From: Sipunculus nudus
Lineage: Eukaryota > Annelida > Sipuncula > Golfingiida > Sipunculidae
NCBI GenBank assembly: GCA_026874595.1
Contig: CM049315.1
Location: 34,304,164-34,368,163 of the forward strand
Length of the DNA: 64,000 bases
Reading direction: 5' to 3'
A program made the position numbers and the translations under genes. The notes below the pieces were generated by a model. The model had not been told where the DNA came from. It saw nothing but the letters and a program-made list of their open reading frames with translations, and searched no databases. Positions 27,524-39,597 of the stretch are shown here, in pieces; positions within the stretch are counted from its first letter, which is position 1; each line of letters opens with the position of its first letter.

Positions 27524-28235
27524 AACATCATATGCTGGCAGATTTATGATAGTCACACTTTTGCAACATGTCATACTGACATTTAAATGCAAAGTATTAC
27601 TAAATCCTCTAAATGGTTTGCATGATCTACAAAATCATATTTAATTCAGCTTAAGAATTACGTGCATACACTTTTTTCAAGGAAACGATGTATTTTATGA
27701 TGTAATTTTAAATAATACTTTGTCACACTGATGGCCGTACCATTTGACATTTACCATGAACATACGAGATTTGAATATATATGCACAAATGGACACATCA
27801 AAGAAAAAATACATATGATATATACAATGAAATCGAGCTGTTTTCTGTCAGCAAATGTCTACTAGAAATGTCTTTTGAACATTGCCGCCGACAGGTTCCT
27901 GTTAGGAAAATTCCGGATGAAATGTGGGATATTCCTTTAAAAAGAAAGTGAATTGCCACTAACTATATGGTCGGCTAGACGAAAACTGGGCAACATTTTG
28001 GTATCGTATATCTATTGGCAATATTAGGTTCTTGAATGAACGTATTGGCTCGAGAACACGATCCCTGGCTTAATAAAAGTGGACAAGCTCAGCTAAGGTA
28101 AACATTGTTTGTCAGTTTGGCGCGGGGTCAGAAGTCGGCTATAGGTGAGAAAGGCGTTGCTATGGGAGAGCGCGCTTTTCAAAGCACTGACACTTTCACT
28201 GGGGTATATAGCTTTCCTTTCGTGCACCTGGGCTT
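25170..28235. other. Upstream region of the FAM181-like gene
   Basis: It should hold the promoter and 5' UTR. A CACGTG E-box core lies at 25231-25236. A donor-like CCAG|GTAACT (minus strand, near 25255) follows a short ATG-containing stretch, but no acceptor fits before the coding start, so a 5' UTR intron is not supported. Several GC-richer segments (25490-25800, 26270-26560) could be regulatory. No other gene seen. Confidence 0.4.
27387..27521. repeat. (GATC)n, (GA)n and (TA)n cluster
   Basis: CGAT repeats 27387-27405, GA repeats about 27407-27432, TA repeats 27470-27521. Confidence 0.9.
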
Positions 28236-28240
28236 TATAA
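28236..28240 (+). promoter_or_regulatory. Possible TATA box upstream of the 28285 ORF
   Basis: GGGCTTTATAAGCCGG contains TATAA in a locally GC-richer segment (28110-28250). Support is positional only. Confidence 0.2.
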
Positions 28241-28284
28241 GCCGGACTATACGAGTACATCAAACGGTGTAAAGCTTTACACGG

Positions 28285-28362
28285 ATGGCGAGCTGGACCA
28301 TTGTGGTTGTGTGGTCAATTTGCTGTGTATGGATCTGTAACAAAGACTCTCCGCACACCTGC

Positions 28363-28365
<3 letters not shown>
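28285..28365 (+). CDS. Speculative first exon encoding a signal peptide
   Basis: ATG at 28285 opens MASWTIVVVWSICCVWIC followed by a short polar stretch ending Thr-Cys-Lys at an AAG|GTATAT donor-like site. The hydrophobic core and following polar residues look like a secretory signal peptide, and TATAA at 28236 sits 49 bp upstream. No second exon was found, and the donor runs straight into a (TA)n microsatellite. It could equally be a chance ORF. No family is recognised. Confidence 0.2.
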
Positions 28366-28408
<43 letters not shown>

Positions 28409-28412
28409 TATA
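28366..28412. repeat. (TA)n microsatellite
   Basis: TA repeats with one TACA interruption, leading into TG-rich sequence. Confidence 0.9.
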
Positions 28413-28612
28413 TGTCTGTGTGTGTATGAGGGTGTGTGTGTTTGGTGTTTCTTCATGCGGCTTACCAAAATGCCTTAAGTTGCATATCAGTGCTGCTACT
28501 CTGTTTTCAATAAAAAAAGGTATAAAATCTTGCAAGAAAAGAGTATAAAATCGTCATACAAGAAAAAAAAACAAATTGCGCTATTTTTGTACTATTTAAC
28601 AGAATGTGTTAC
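28404..28612 (+). repeat. Local duplication, copy 1
   Basis: Contains 'gccttaagttgcatatcagt' at 28472, 'ataaaatctt', 'aagaaaagagta' and 'acaaattgcgctat', all in the same order as in copy 2 at about 28895-29098 (offset 475 bp). It begins in a (TA)/(TG) microsatellite. Confidence 0.6.
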
Positions 28613-28894
28613 TTCCACACAGCCTTGCTTACCAAAGTTATCTCGTCTGACGTTATTGTTACCTGTGTAGTTTAATGGTATATACATTATCATCTGTATA
28701 GAATACTAAGTGATCTTTTCTTTGATATACCTACCCTAGTATTATTTGCCATTGTGATATTGTTAATTTAACTCTTCCATTCATAATCCAGGTTTATTCT
28801 GTTCTCTTTCGTATTGTATTCGGTTAAATACGTCATATTAAATGACATCTAATCATTTGTGCTGTGTTGTGTGTTTGTGGGTTGTTGGCATAAA

Positions 28895-29098
28895 TATATA
28901 TCTGTGTGTGTGTGTTTGGTGATTCTTCAAAGCTTCTTACCTAATTGCCTTAAGTTGCATATCAGTGCTGCTACTCTGTTTTCAGTGGAAAAGTTATAAA
29001 ATCTTACAAGAAAAGAGTACCAAATCCTCATAAAAGGAAGAAAACGTGTAACTCGACAACAAATTGCGCTATATTTGTACTATTTTCACAGAAAACAA
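28895..29098 (+). repeat. Local duplication, copy 2
   Basis: Same ordered blocks as 28404-28612, with scattered substitutions and a small insertion ('ggaagaaaacgtgtaactcg') before 'acaaattgcgctat'. It starts at a TG-rich microsatellite as copy 1 does. Confidence 0.6.
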
Positions 29099-30506
29099 AT
29101 ATCAAAATTAAAATGTAAGTATTATGAGATATTCACATAGCAAGTCCACTGCACTCAAAAACTTGAAGATTTGAGAAAAGAAGTAAAAACATATCAACCC
29201 CTGAAAAAAGTATGATTCTGTTAAATAAGTATAGAGTTGCAGCACTTCGCATGAAATGGCTCCTATTATATGGCTAACTAAGCTGGTTAATATCAATTTT
29301 TCAATTTCTTTTATGAATGACATTTCTTATTGTTGTCGTGTACCTGAAATGATGTCACCTGAGGACAGATCGTCGCCCACAAGCAAGGAACTTGTACCTT
29401 AAGACATGTAGACATACCTGTGTGCGTGTGTTCTTTCGTTATCTGCATCTGGTTGGACTTTCATTAGCCAGAGGTGATGACATATCAGTAAAAGCGTTTA
29501 CATATTGCTAAGTTTGGTAAATTGTGGATAACCTCCCATGAGGGCCTTCCTTTTTTAATCACTCAATATGGTGCAAATGCTTTCGGTAAAAAAATTGGCC
29601 ATTGAAATACAAAAGAGTACATTGTGTATATGATTTGCGTGTCCTAGGTAGTATATATGACAACACATGTACAGTGCATGTTACAATTAATAAACTCAAA
29701 GGGGTGCAAGGTACGTATACATTGATGATATTATTTATGTTTCCCGCGTGGCATTTTCCTCATTTTCCAATAAGAAAATGTATTAATCATAATCGATATA
29801 AAACAAACCATACAATGACAATATTTATGAGGACAAACATTTTGATATTATATATTATATCAAGCCATAAACGTCTTAATCATGCATGATTTCCCTTTTA
29901 ATACATGCTTTTAAAAATGGTGCCACGCATTTGATACTATCAGATGGTTGATGAGGCTTGTTTTAACAACCTTCAGTAAAGCTACACAGTAGTAACTTCA
30001 CGCTGATGGTAATAGTTTTCATATTTAAAATGAGTGTATATATATATATATATATATATCACGAGTATAGTTAGCATATATACTTATTCTTAAATAAATA
30101 TAGTTAAAATCTGAAAACACACGACACATTCATACATGCACCCATGTGCAATGCAAAATTATACATCTGTACAATGGCCAAAGAGATGCCTATACCTTCC
30201 CGCATGTGTGGTCACACCAGATAACAAAAATCTTCTGATCATCAACGAGAACCTAAATGAGTAAATTCACATGTCAGTCAAATGAAAAAATATTTAAACT
30301 GAGAATATTTATTTAATTTAATTAAAAAATATATAGAGATTCAACATACGGAAAGCGTAACCATGATGGACTATTACAATCTCTGAAACAGTAAGTGGGA
30401 CATAGACTTAATACGATATAAATACTCATTATTCCCTCCCCTTGCTATACGATCACTTATTGAAATACTGCATGTACTATTAGCCCGACATTAAATATAA
30501 CAACGT

Positions 30507-30526
30507 CAGAGAGAGAGAGAGAGAGA

Positions 30527-30573
<47 letters not shown>

Positions 30574-30580
30574 GGGGGGG
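30507..30580. repeat. (GA)n followed by poly(G)
   Basis: GA repeats 30507-30563 with two AAAG interruptions, then 18 G. Confidence 0.95.
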
Positions 30581-31963
30581 TGTCTCGCATCAAAAAGTGC
30601 ACGACTGTCCCCGGAAAGAGTGTTTAATAGGAAAGTGTTTATGGGTGGTGCAATTTCTGGAAACAGGATGTTCAGAGCATTAGCCCTCCCCATCAGATTT
30701 CATGGTACTTCTGTGAAGTTGTCCCGTTAATGGTCGTGTCCCCAGTTCTGTCTCGTTAGTGCTTACCTCCCACGGCCATTATTCGTGTCACCTTGGCGTG
30801 AAATTGATACTGCGCGACCCTCATAAAAAATCCCAGCAGACCGACACTCCGGACTTTTGCTTCAACGCAGCCAGGCGTAGTAATTAGGTAAAAGCGCGGA
30901 AAATTAGTCCGCTGATTCAGTTGAAGATGGTCGCTTTTGTAATGTATATACGGAGCAATAAGGCGTGACAGATTTTCTTTCAAGTGGCTGACTTTAATAT
31001 CTCAAGAGTTCTACTCTACCAATATATAGGTGACAGCGGCATGTACCAAGAAGTCACCCATCTTTCACGTGTTTATACTGAATGTAAAAACTCTTCCTTT
31101 GGAATTTTTTTAACAAAACATGCCCACGTGTATATATGGATTATTTATGTTATTTTATTTTCCAATATGGAGCATATGCAAAGACATTAGAAGATATGAA
31201 AAGATCTCTTTATATGTCCTCAAACTTATGTATTAATCAAACATAAACATTCTACAACCGCCTGTTTGAATCATAAAATAAACTGAATGTGGATTTTTGG
31301 AAGAATATCACGTAATGTCCAAATGCAGCTTCAAGAGGAGATTATAGTACTCATGTAAAACAATTTAGAAAAAAATTGAATAATGTTTGTTAGGCTTTCT
31401 TCACGGGGGTTGTTTTGCATTGACTACTCTTGTGGTTATTTTTGTTTTCTTTAAAAAGTTATAGAACAGTTATGCATATAGAAAGACGCATATGAGGAAA
31501 CAAGAACTTCAATTAAATTCTACATATTTTTAAAGCGAGGATGGTCCCTAACATGTAGCCGTCTAAATAAAAAAATAAAATAATTAGAATAATGACTTTT
31601 ATTGGAATATATATAATACATTTTTCAATATTACTTTCGCAGTTCGTTGTTTTTGTAATCCACCAACTTTTAGCTGCATTGCGTTACTTCGTTTGCATCA
31701 TGTTTCCAATGTATATTTAACTCAGTGGTGCGAAGTGATTTATAGTGACTTAATATATCCAGGCACACAATAAACCTTTCATTTTTCAGAATTAGGTACA
31801 TTAACATATATGTGGCATGTTCACATGTGGAATTCTTGAAGGAGCGGAAGCATAATGTGCATACATAAGGTAATTTATTATAAAAGATGTTTTATTTTTA
31901 ATCAGACACTTACATTAGAACAATAAGAACCCCGAGTTGTACACACGTGAGCATGCATATGTA

Positions 31964-31966
<3 letters not shown>

Positions 31967-32017
<51 letters not shown>

Positions 32018-32044
32018 TATATACACATATATATATATATATAT
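31967..32044. repeat. (TA)n microsatellite with ACA interruptions
   Basis: TA repeats broken twice near 32012-32025. Open frames of repeated Tyr-Ile across it are artefacts. Confidence 0.9.
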
Positions 32045-32861
32045 CTTAAAGCTTTATAAGCAGTCATTTTAATGAAAGTTTTATAGTAGCATATCGATTT
32101 TCGATGCATTAATTTACATCCATGACTACACAAACATACACACCCATGCACACACATGTATAGTTGTGTTTTTATATTTCTTGTTTATAAATATATTTTA
32201 ATACATATTTTAATTTAAAGCATGATGGTTTTGTTTTTCTTACATAAGTATTATGGCCTGTAGCACGAAGAAACTTTTATTACATATATACCAATGTTAA
32301 TTTTAATACATAAATATATACAGCGAAAGGGGAAATGCACGGTGCAGTAAGTATTTAACAAATGTCATAAAGCAATGCTATATAATTTCAAAGAATCTTT
32401 ACATTCGTAAGAAAATCATGCAAATTAAGAGAATCAAAAGAGGGTGACCGGGCTCTCTAGTTGATTCCAGCAAATTTTAACGCCCTATATTTTTGCTCCT
32501 TCTGGAGTTGAGTGATGCATGCAACCTGCAGGCCTGGTTGATCAAGATGCTTCTCCAATTTCTGTTTTAAAGACTTGCTCGTGTAATATAACTTGTAAAC
32601 AAATTTTGTTCATTTTCAGGTAATACCTATAGCTTGATTTTTACGCTATCAGAATCTTCCTTGGTTAATATTTACTCTGTTACAAGACATTTTAAATATC
32701 ACTGATATCGTTAAAATGGACGGTTCATAAATATACCATTTATTTAATATAGAAAAAAAACCGATTCATTTTGTCACGTATAATATTGAAATAAAGCGGG
32801 AGTGTGCGGCATTAGTTTTCTGATAAAACATCCACTGTCATCTGCTAGATTATTAAGTGAC

Positions 32862-32969
32862 ATGGCGTCGTCGCAGAGATATGTGAAAAGCATCTTCTTT
32901 GAAGTGCTTCAGGTTAAACCCGCGGGGCTTGGTTCGTCCGCTGGGACGCCATCAGTCACAATAGACTAG
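32862..32969 (+). CDS. Speculative short ORF or first exon in a GC-rich pocket (35 aa)
   Basis: ATG at 32862 opens MASSQRYVKSIFFEVLQ, then CAG|GTTAAA is a possible donor; without splicing the frame closes after 35 residues. It lies in a 400-bp pocket of higher GC within AT-rich DNA. No family recognised. Confidence 0.15.
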   Translation: MASSQRYVKSIFFEVLQVKPAGLGSSAGTPSVTID

Positions 32970-33085
32970 ACTACTGGATTATGACAGCACACAAAGACTT
33001 ATAAGGCCGCAAGGATTTCTGCATAAACGGATCAGCAGAGTTACGAAAACACGACATAAGTTGATTAACGCTCAACGCGCCCGCC

Positions 33086-33211
33086 ATGACAATGGGGTCA
33101 GGGGATGAGAACGTGACGCGTGAGAACTCCCGCCAAAATCCGCCAGCGGCGGAACAAGTTGTCGATTTTAGCAGAGCAGACGATTCAGAACAGAAGGAAT
33201 CACTCTACTGA
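33086..33211 (+). CDS. Speculative short ORF, hydrophilic 41 aa
   Basis: ATG at 33086 in a good start context (CCGCCATGA) opens a 41-residue acidic, polar frame (MTMGSGDENVTREN ... DDSEQKESLY). No signal peptide, membrane segment or known motif. It is 116 bp downstream of the 32862 frame and could be a microprotein, part of an unspliced exon, or chance. Confidence 0.15.
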   Translation: MTMGSGDENVTRENSRQNPPAAEQVVDFSRADDSEQKESLY

Positions 33212-36200
33212 ACGCTTAGTGATTTGGAGCTATCAAAGTATTTTATGGAGCCCCAAAAATGTATCACTTAATTGACGTATTACATGAGCTTAATGGGTCT
33301 TTTTTGAAGAAAATGCATGGAACACCTCGATTCAAATTGAATGTCAAATAAGCGTGACTTATCTAACAGAATACCATGTGATAGATATTGATAAAAAGGC
33401 TACAAATTTAACAAATCCCCAAACAAATTCTCTTTAAAAGTTAATAAGTACATTCATAAATTGAACGTTTACACTATAAGGCTCGTATTATTAAATGATT
33501 CTCTAGGTAATAAATTTGGCGAAATCAAAATCCCCCCAAAATTAAACAAAACATTGAGAAAAGAAAAACATTTTACGTTTATGCCCTTCAGAAATGTCAG
33601 GCATAATTATATAACAGTCTTCAGAAGTATTTGTTTATATTTCCTAAAAGAAAGGCAAATTGTACGAGTGAATTCTTAGGAGCGGCCATATATAGGCCCT
33701 AGGCTACTGTTGCACTAGTGCGACGTTTTACAAAGAGACCGGTAGTGCTTATCACACTATGGGCGGATTTAGTTTGGCTGGAAGTTAGGGTATTTTCACG
33801 ACAGTTGCACGACAGATGAGCAAAAGATGGTTGATGGATATCGACATTTTGCTTGTGATGGACCATCTAAAATTCGGCTCACTTGGTGCTTAGAATAACT
33901 AATTAAAAATTAATCATTTAAAAAATAAAAACAATATTAATAATTATTCAAATAGACAATCTATCAAACTAAAAAGCATAAGATAGAATAGTGTGCTAGA
34001 ATGATTTATTTAATGGGGTCACATATGAAATTAAAACGTTTTGACTTTAAATAGCCAGAGAGGTTACCTTAAATTTCAAAACCGTGTTCATAGATTTTAT
34101 ATCTCACTGATCAATAAAGTCATGGCATTGTTGTCAAGTTGATTTAAAAATTGGGTTCAGTGACACCTGCCGAAGGAAAAATGTGCAAAGCGTCCTCTAG
34201 TGAGAACTATCCGAGCTATGGGAGCAACCAAGGCCTTTCTGTTTGGTCCTTACAATCATTACCATCTTTTAAGGGAATGGTAAAACCTTTTCTTTAAAGA
34301 TCTTAGGTTTGTACACTTAATAAAGGAGAAACTTTGAATAAAATTATCTTTTTACCATTCAAACGACTCCCTTTTTATAAACCGCGATGTGCTGAGTATA
34401 TATTGAATATGCTGTATTTGAAGTCATCGGGCACATATAATTCACTTACCTGATTTTGACGTGATTTTGGCTTGGGAACAAGTTTGTGCATTACGATATA
34501 TATGCCATGATTAGTGTCTGATATGTTATATATAATATTCATGTACCTGTATTTATGTAAACTTTATGCGTTCACAATAGCATAATTGTCATATGCTTTA
34601 TCTTTTAATGTTTATTTCGTTGTATAATGAGAGGGTCCCTGTTTAAGAACGGTTTAATCACAGAACTGGTTACCCTCTCTAAATATTTTGAATAAATAAA
34701 TAAACGATTTAAAGCCTCTGGACACAACACTGTTTTATGTCATGGAAGGTATTAATAAACATGATTTTTTTCTCAATTCAAATACGTCATTTTCCATTAT
34801 TTGGAAGGTTCAGTAGATGAACAGATAAACCTGTAAAGGTATAAGCCACATAGGTTAAGCAGAGCAGCTGTATGATTAACTCTAATCACTCTTATCATAT
34901 CACCATGGTTATCATGTAGAATCGAACTGCACACTTGGCCCTCCCTTTAATTTTTACTTTTACTTTTCACCTTGCGAGTTTTTGTTCTCAAAATTGTTAA
35001 CTGCATCTATATTAGGCTCGAAATATATATCAAACGATTCAAGGTTTTCTGTAGGAACGCACCGCGGGGTCTATATATAGGAGTCGGCGCTCGAGTGGCG
35101 TAAAACCTTGTTCCCTATTTATATATTTATTTATTACATCATCTTTCAGGGTAGCCTTTATCAGAATAAAATTTTGTTTACAGAAGGGCCCTGTAATACA
35201 TGGATACATCACAATAAAATACAATATTCAATAAGTCAATAAACTAAAATTACATCATACAATAACAGAATTTTAAGCGAAAACGCGGTGACGTAAACAC
35301 AGCTAAAGTTAAAGTACAAATATATGTGGTAGAGTTTCGTTATGAAAAGTATGCAACAGAGTTGCTAAATACATAAAACGAAGTTAAAATACAAATAAAG
35401 CACGATAGTGTACAATATAAATGAAATGTATATATAAAAGTCTACATAAGATGCGCATAAGTACGGTAATGAAAATTTAAATGACGCTCAAATATTAGTA
35501 TTATTTAGCTGTATACAAGTAGAAAATGAAAGGTAATTATTCTATCTTGGTATACTATCTTGATACTACAGAACCAGGACCCCGGGCCGCTCCTTCGGAA
35601 ACCAAGAAGTTTTAATAAATATGTAACATACTATTTAATAGATCACTTACATTAATGGGGAGCTTTGGGTTATTTTCATGCAGCTCTTTGATGGGCAAGA
35701 TAAAATCAGCAGATTTTGATGATTTCATCATTATATCAATTAAGGCTACTACTATATGGGTCCACTAGGGGTTAAGGCATATATAGGTCATACACTGATA
35801 TTTAATAGGTCCCTTGCTTAAATTTTCAAACCCGTTTTGTTAATGATTGTAGATCTAAGTGAGAGTATTCTAATCTAAATTGGTGCTTATCTTTAAATTT
35901 AGATTAAATAATTTAGGAGATATTAAAAAATTTATCTTGATTTTGGGGCCTAAATTTGAGAACACCTTTACTTATAATACGTATGCTTGCGATTACAGAA
36001 ATTTGTGTTGGATCTCGTGACAGGGGCATGTACAAGAAAGTCGGGCGCCGGCCTTGACCATTTCATTTTCGATAATATTAAACACAATGTTTAAGGTTTC
36101 GTTTTAATTCTAATCGAATAAATAAAAATAAACGTCCCATACACTGAACAATCTTTACACAATGGAGGACTCCTGACTGTAAATATAGAGTAAGTCTTTA

Positions 36201-38743
36201 TATACCGGCAAAACGGATTATAATTTAAGCTTTACAAGGAATGTTGAAGAAATGACACAAATCTATAAATGAATGTATTTATTGGAGAAGGGTGCTGTAA
36301 ATAGGAAATTGCTAAGATTAGTCTATATGTGATTTCCTGCAAAGAGCTTTATCCGTGCCGGTAATTTAAAATAATATATTTTCTTTTTACGAGTCACAAT
36401 TTGCTAAAATAGGTCACAATAAAGGGTTATACCGTATATACTATATTTATATATGTTTCTTAAGAGAAGAGCAAATAATAAAGTGGAAACAGTGGAAAAA
36501 AGTGAACATATAAATATATAAAATTTGATTTTAATTTAAGTAGATACTTTACACTAAATTAGAAACATGAATAATAATGAACAATTCTCAAAGGACATTT
36601 ATTTCCGCAAAATAATAGTTTTTAATAATAAAAATAAATATACAAAAAGGTTAGTATACTGTCAACGACGTAGCATGGAAAAATGTACAAATTTGTAGCT
36701 ATTATTTCAGATTTTCAAGCGACCTAGGTTATATGGAGTGTGAGTGTGGGCACCAATGGTTGAAGCAAGTGCTGGCCAACAAATGGACACCCCTTTTATG
36801 ATGCCGCTATAAAGGTATAGTAGATGAGGACATAGTCGTAAAATTGTCGGCTTCCTCAGTATGGTACTGTAAGTCTAAGTTCACAGATGTGATCTGAGGA
36901 GCGTCCAGTATATTCACAACAAAAACTGACCATAAAACCTGACTTATGACCACGAGGTCCTTGGACAATTTCACGCCTGGCCAGCGTTCTTCTTATTTAT
37001 AGGTCCGACCTGCGTTAACTTGTGGCTATCCTTACTTTAACCAATGGTAAATCTGTCAACCATGCAGAACTCGGATGACCATCAAAATGTGAACATTTGG
37101 TGTATAACAAGCACATGGTATATAAACTGAAGAGACTCTGCCCATCTCTTCAATAACTCAAGTATATAAAAATATCCCACCATGAAGTATTTTGAATTTA
37201 ATAGATACGATTAGATTACACATATTACAAATATATCTGTTTAGATATCTGACATGTTTGCATGTAAAGTCTTCTTTCGACTGAAGTGCAAAATAAAAAA
37301 AAAGTTTCATGATGTTATAAGCCTATGTATATTCTTTTCAACTTCATTAATTTTAATTATTTTGATTTAATTGAGATGCAATTTTTTTTTAAACTGAGTT
37401 TTACCAAATGTGAAGCCGTCGTGCGTAATATACTTATTGAAACAGGTAATATATTTATAAAAATAAATGAATGATAAACTTCTCACGAACATCTAAATAT
37501 TATGATACAAATTTTTATCTAAATTTAATCTTCGGATGCGTTTGCACTTAAATATTGTTGTAAGTGAACTAAGTACTACTAAAACTGTCGATAATAATAT
37601 CATTTTGTGAAAATTTTAAATGATGTTGTTTAATTCATATGAAAGTACAGAGTAATCTGCATTCGGTATTACGAAGAAAGTTATACAATAATTTGATATA
37701 TAATTAATTTCTAGGTTAGAATATGTTATTTCATTGGATTTAGACAAATATAGCAGATAAATACACCAACTATGAAGGAAAGGAATGAAATATTTTTTTA
37801 TTTAAAATAAATTTATTTTATTAAAGCATAATTTAATGGTAATGTTTGATTTTGTAATAATAATAACATAATAACCAATTAGTGTTTACAGAGCTAGGTA
37901 AAATGTCTCTTCCATGGGACTTTGTGTTTTAATTAATTATTGGCGATCCAGATTACCGCAAATATATGTTCCTTGCAGGTGTCTTACTATATTCCACGTA
38001 TCACGTGCATGCACATTCCAGAATTCAATACATATATTTCGAACTATATCGACGTACTCGATCGATTCTAATACAGTTAAATATATATATATATTTTTCC
38101 ATTAATAGTTTTTATCTGATTCATTTTTTTATTTAAGTTTTATAAATTTGTAATAAAAAAAACTTAAAATATAAGATAAAATATTAGAATTCTAAGTTGC
38201 AATCATTATATATCCAGAGTAAAGCTCATATTTGGTCATATTATGCATACACATATATTTTATTATTTTTAAATCACAAATGTTTAAACTGAATTTAAAC
38301 ATGGCATCTACAAGATTATTCCTTGAATCACTATTTAAAAGTTTTGCACATTGGAGTTTTCAGTACTTGCTTAATTTTATTCACCGAAATAAAATAAAAG
38401 ATTCAATAAATTTGATAAAATAAAAACATCTTTATATACACACTGTTGGTTGAATGAGGGACAAACAATATCATTGTGCTAATTACTATCTCAGCTATAA
38501 TTTATTACTGGAATTAATAGTCAATTTCACACCTGGTGAAGTTTTTACTCTTCTGAAGTAAGGAATTACTTATCTGATAAACATCCACATTTTCATAGAA
38601 ATACACCACTTTGTTGAAACAATTAAATGTGCACTTTAATCATTGTAACCCTGCTGGTACAATACAAAATCTGAAATGTAGCATAGCCAAGAATAAAATA
38701 AAATACAGAAAATTATAACATTCATCTAGTTAATGCACCATCT

Positions 38744-38759
38744 GGGGGGGGGGGGGGGG
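38744..38759. repeat. Poly(G) run
   Basis: 16 consecutive G. Confidence 0.9.
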
Positions 38760-39348
38760 AGTGCAGGGCAGAGGGGAAGCCTGCTAGCAGTGGCCAAGCT
38801 GAGCCAAGGCAAGCTGCCTGGGGTGGGTTACATAATGGAAGTGAAGGCTGTGTTACTAGGTGGGCTAGATGTAAACAACACTTGACATGGTGTATGAAAA
38901 CTTGAATAAAAGCTACTCTTTTCAATCAATTCCTTTGAAATTTCAGATTTTAAAAGATTAAATCATTATGTATATATGCTGTGAAAATTAAATCAACAGT
39001 GCTTACAGGGAAAAAGCGTACCATTGCCAAAGTTGGACAAAATTTAAGGTATTGATTTTTCATTTATGCTAATAACTTGAAAAATTTGCAAAAATCAGAT
39101 CTAATTTGATTAAACAACTGAATCTTGATTAAATAAAGTTATATTCCTGAAAAAAAAGTCTCCAGCTTCAGCAATTCTCACGTTAGGTGAGTAAATATAT
39201 TTCCTGATTTTTTTAAAATTGCATTATATTTGGGCCCATAACTTCAAAATAATACCCAATACTGACCTAATTTTTGATATGTTCATAGAAAATGTATGGA
39301 AGAATATGAATACTACATATGATCAAAAACAGAGCAGTGGTTTTGATA

Positions 39349-39597
39349 TTAGGCAGCCTTGAAGAGTAACAATTGCTTTTTTATGGAAAACGGAGTTTTT
39401 TCCTTAACATCTCGAAGGAACGAAGTCCTAATGACCCAATTTTCGGTGTGGTAGGAGATTTTGAGGACATCTAATGGAATGCGAAATCTTGGATTCGTTA
39501 GTCCAACAGTTTTAAAACGTGCCCTGTTAACGGACGGACGGCCGGACGGACAAAGGACCACGACTATAGCTCAGCTGACTTACAGTCAGCTGAGCTA
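39349..39597 (-). repeat. Second hairpin-headed dispersed repeat, opposite orientation
   Basis: Minus strand from 39597: hairpin TAGCTCAGCTGACT / AGTCAGCTGAGCTA (39597-39584 and 39580-39567, 14-bp perfect stem, 3-nt loop). It is followed by GTCC-type repeats and GTTAAC at about 39550-39525, the same order as at 5394. The body differs from the 5.4-kb copy. The left border is uncertain and the repeat may reach toward 39000. Confidence 0.6.

Larger units (their letters stand above)
29099..39348. other. Long AT-rich intergenic stretch
   Basis: Apart from microsatellites and the two speculative ORFs near 32.9-33.2 kb, no gene-like signal. 35040-35230 has a polyadenylated, retroelement-tail look on the minus strand ('atgatgtaataaataaat'), not enough to name. 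Confidence 0.5.
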
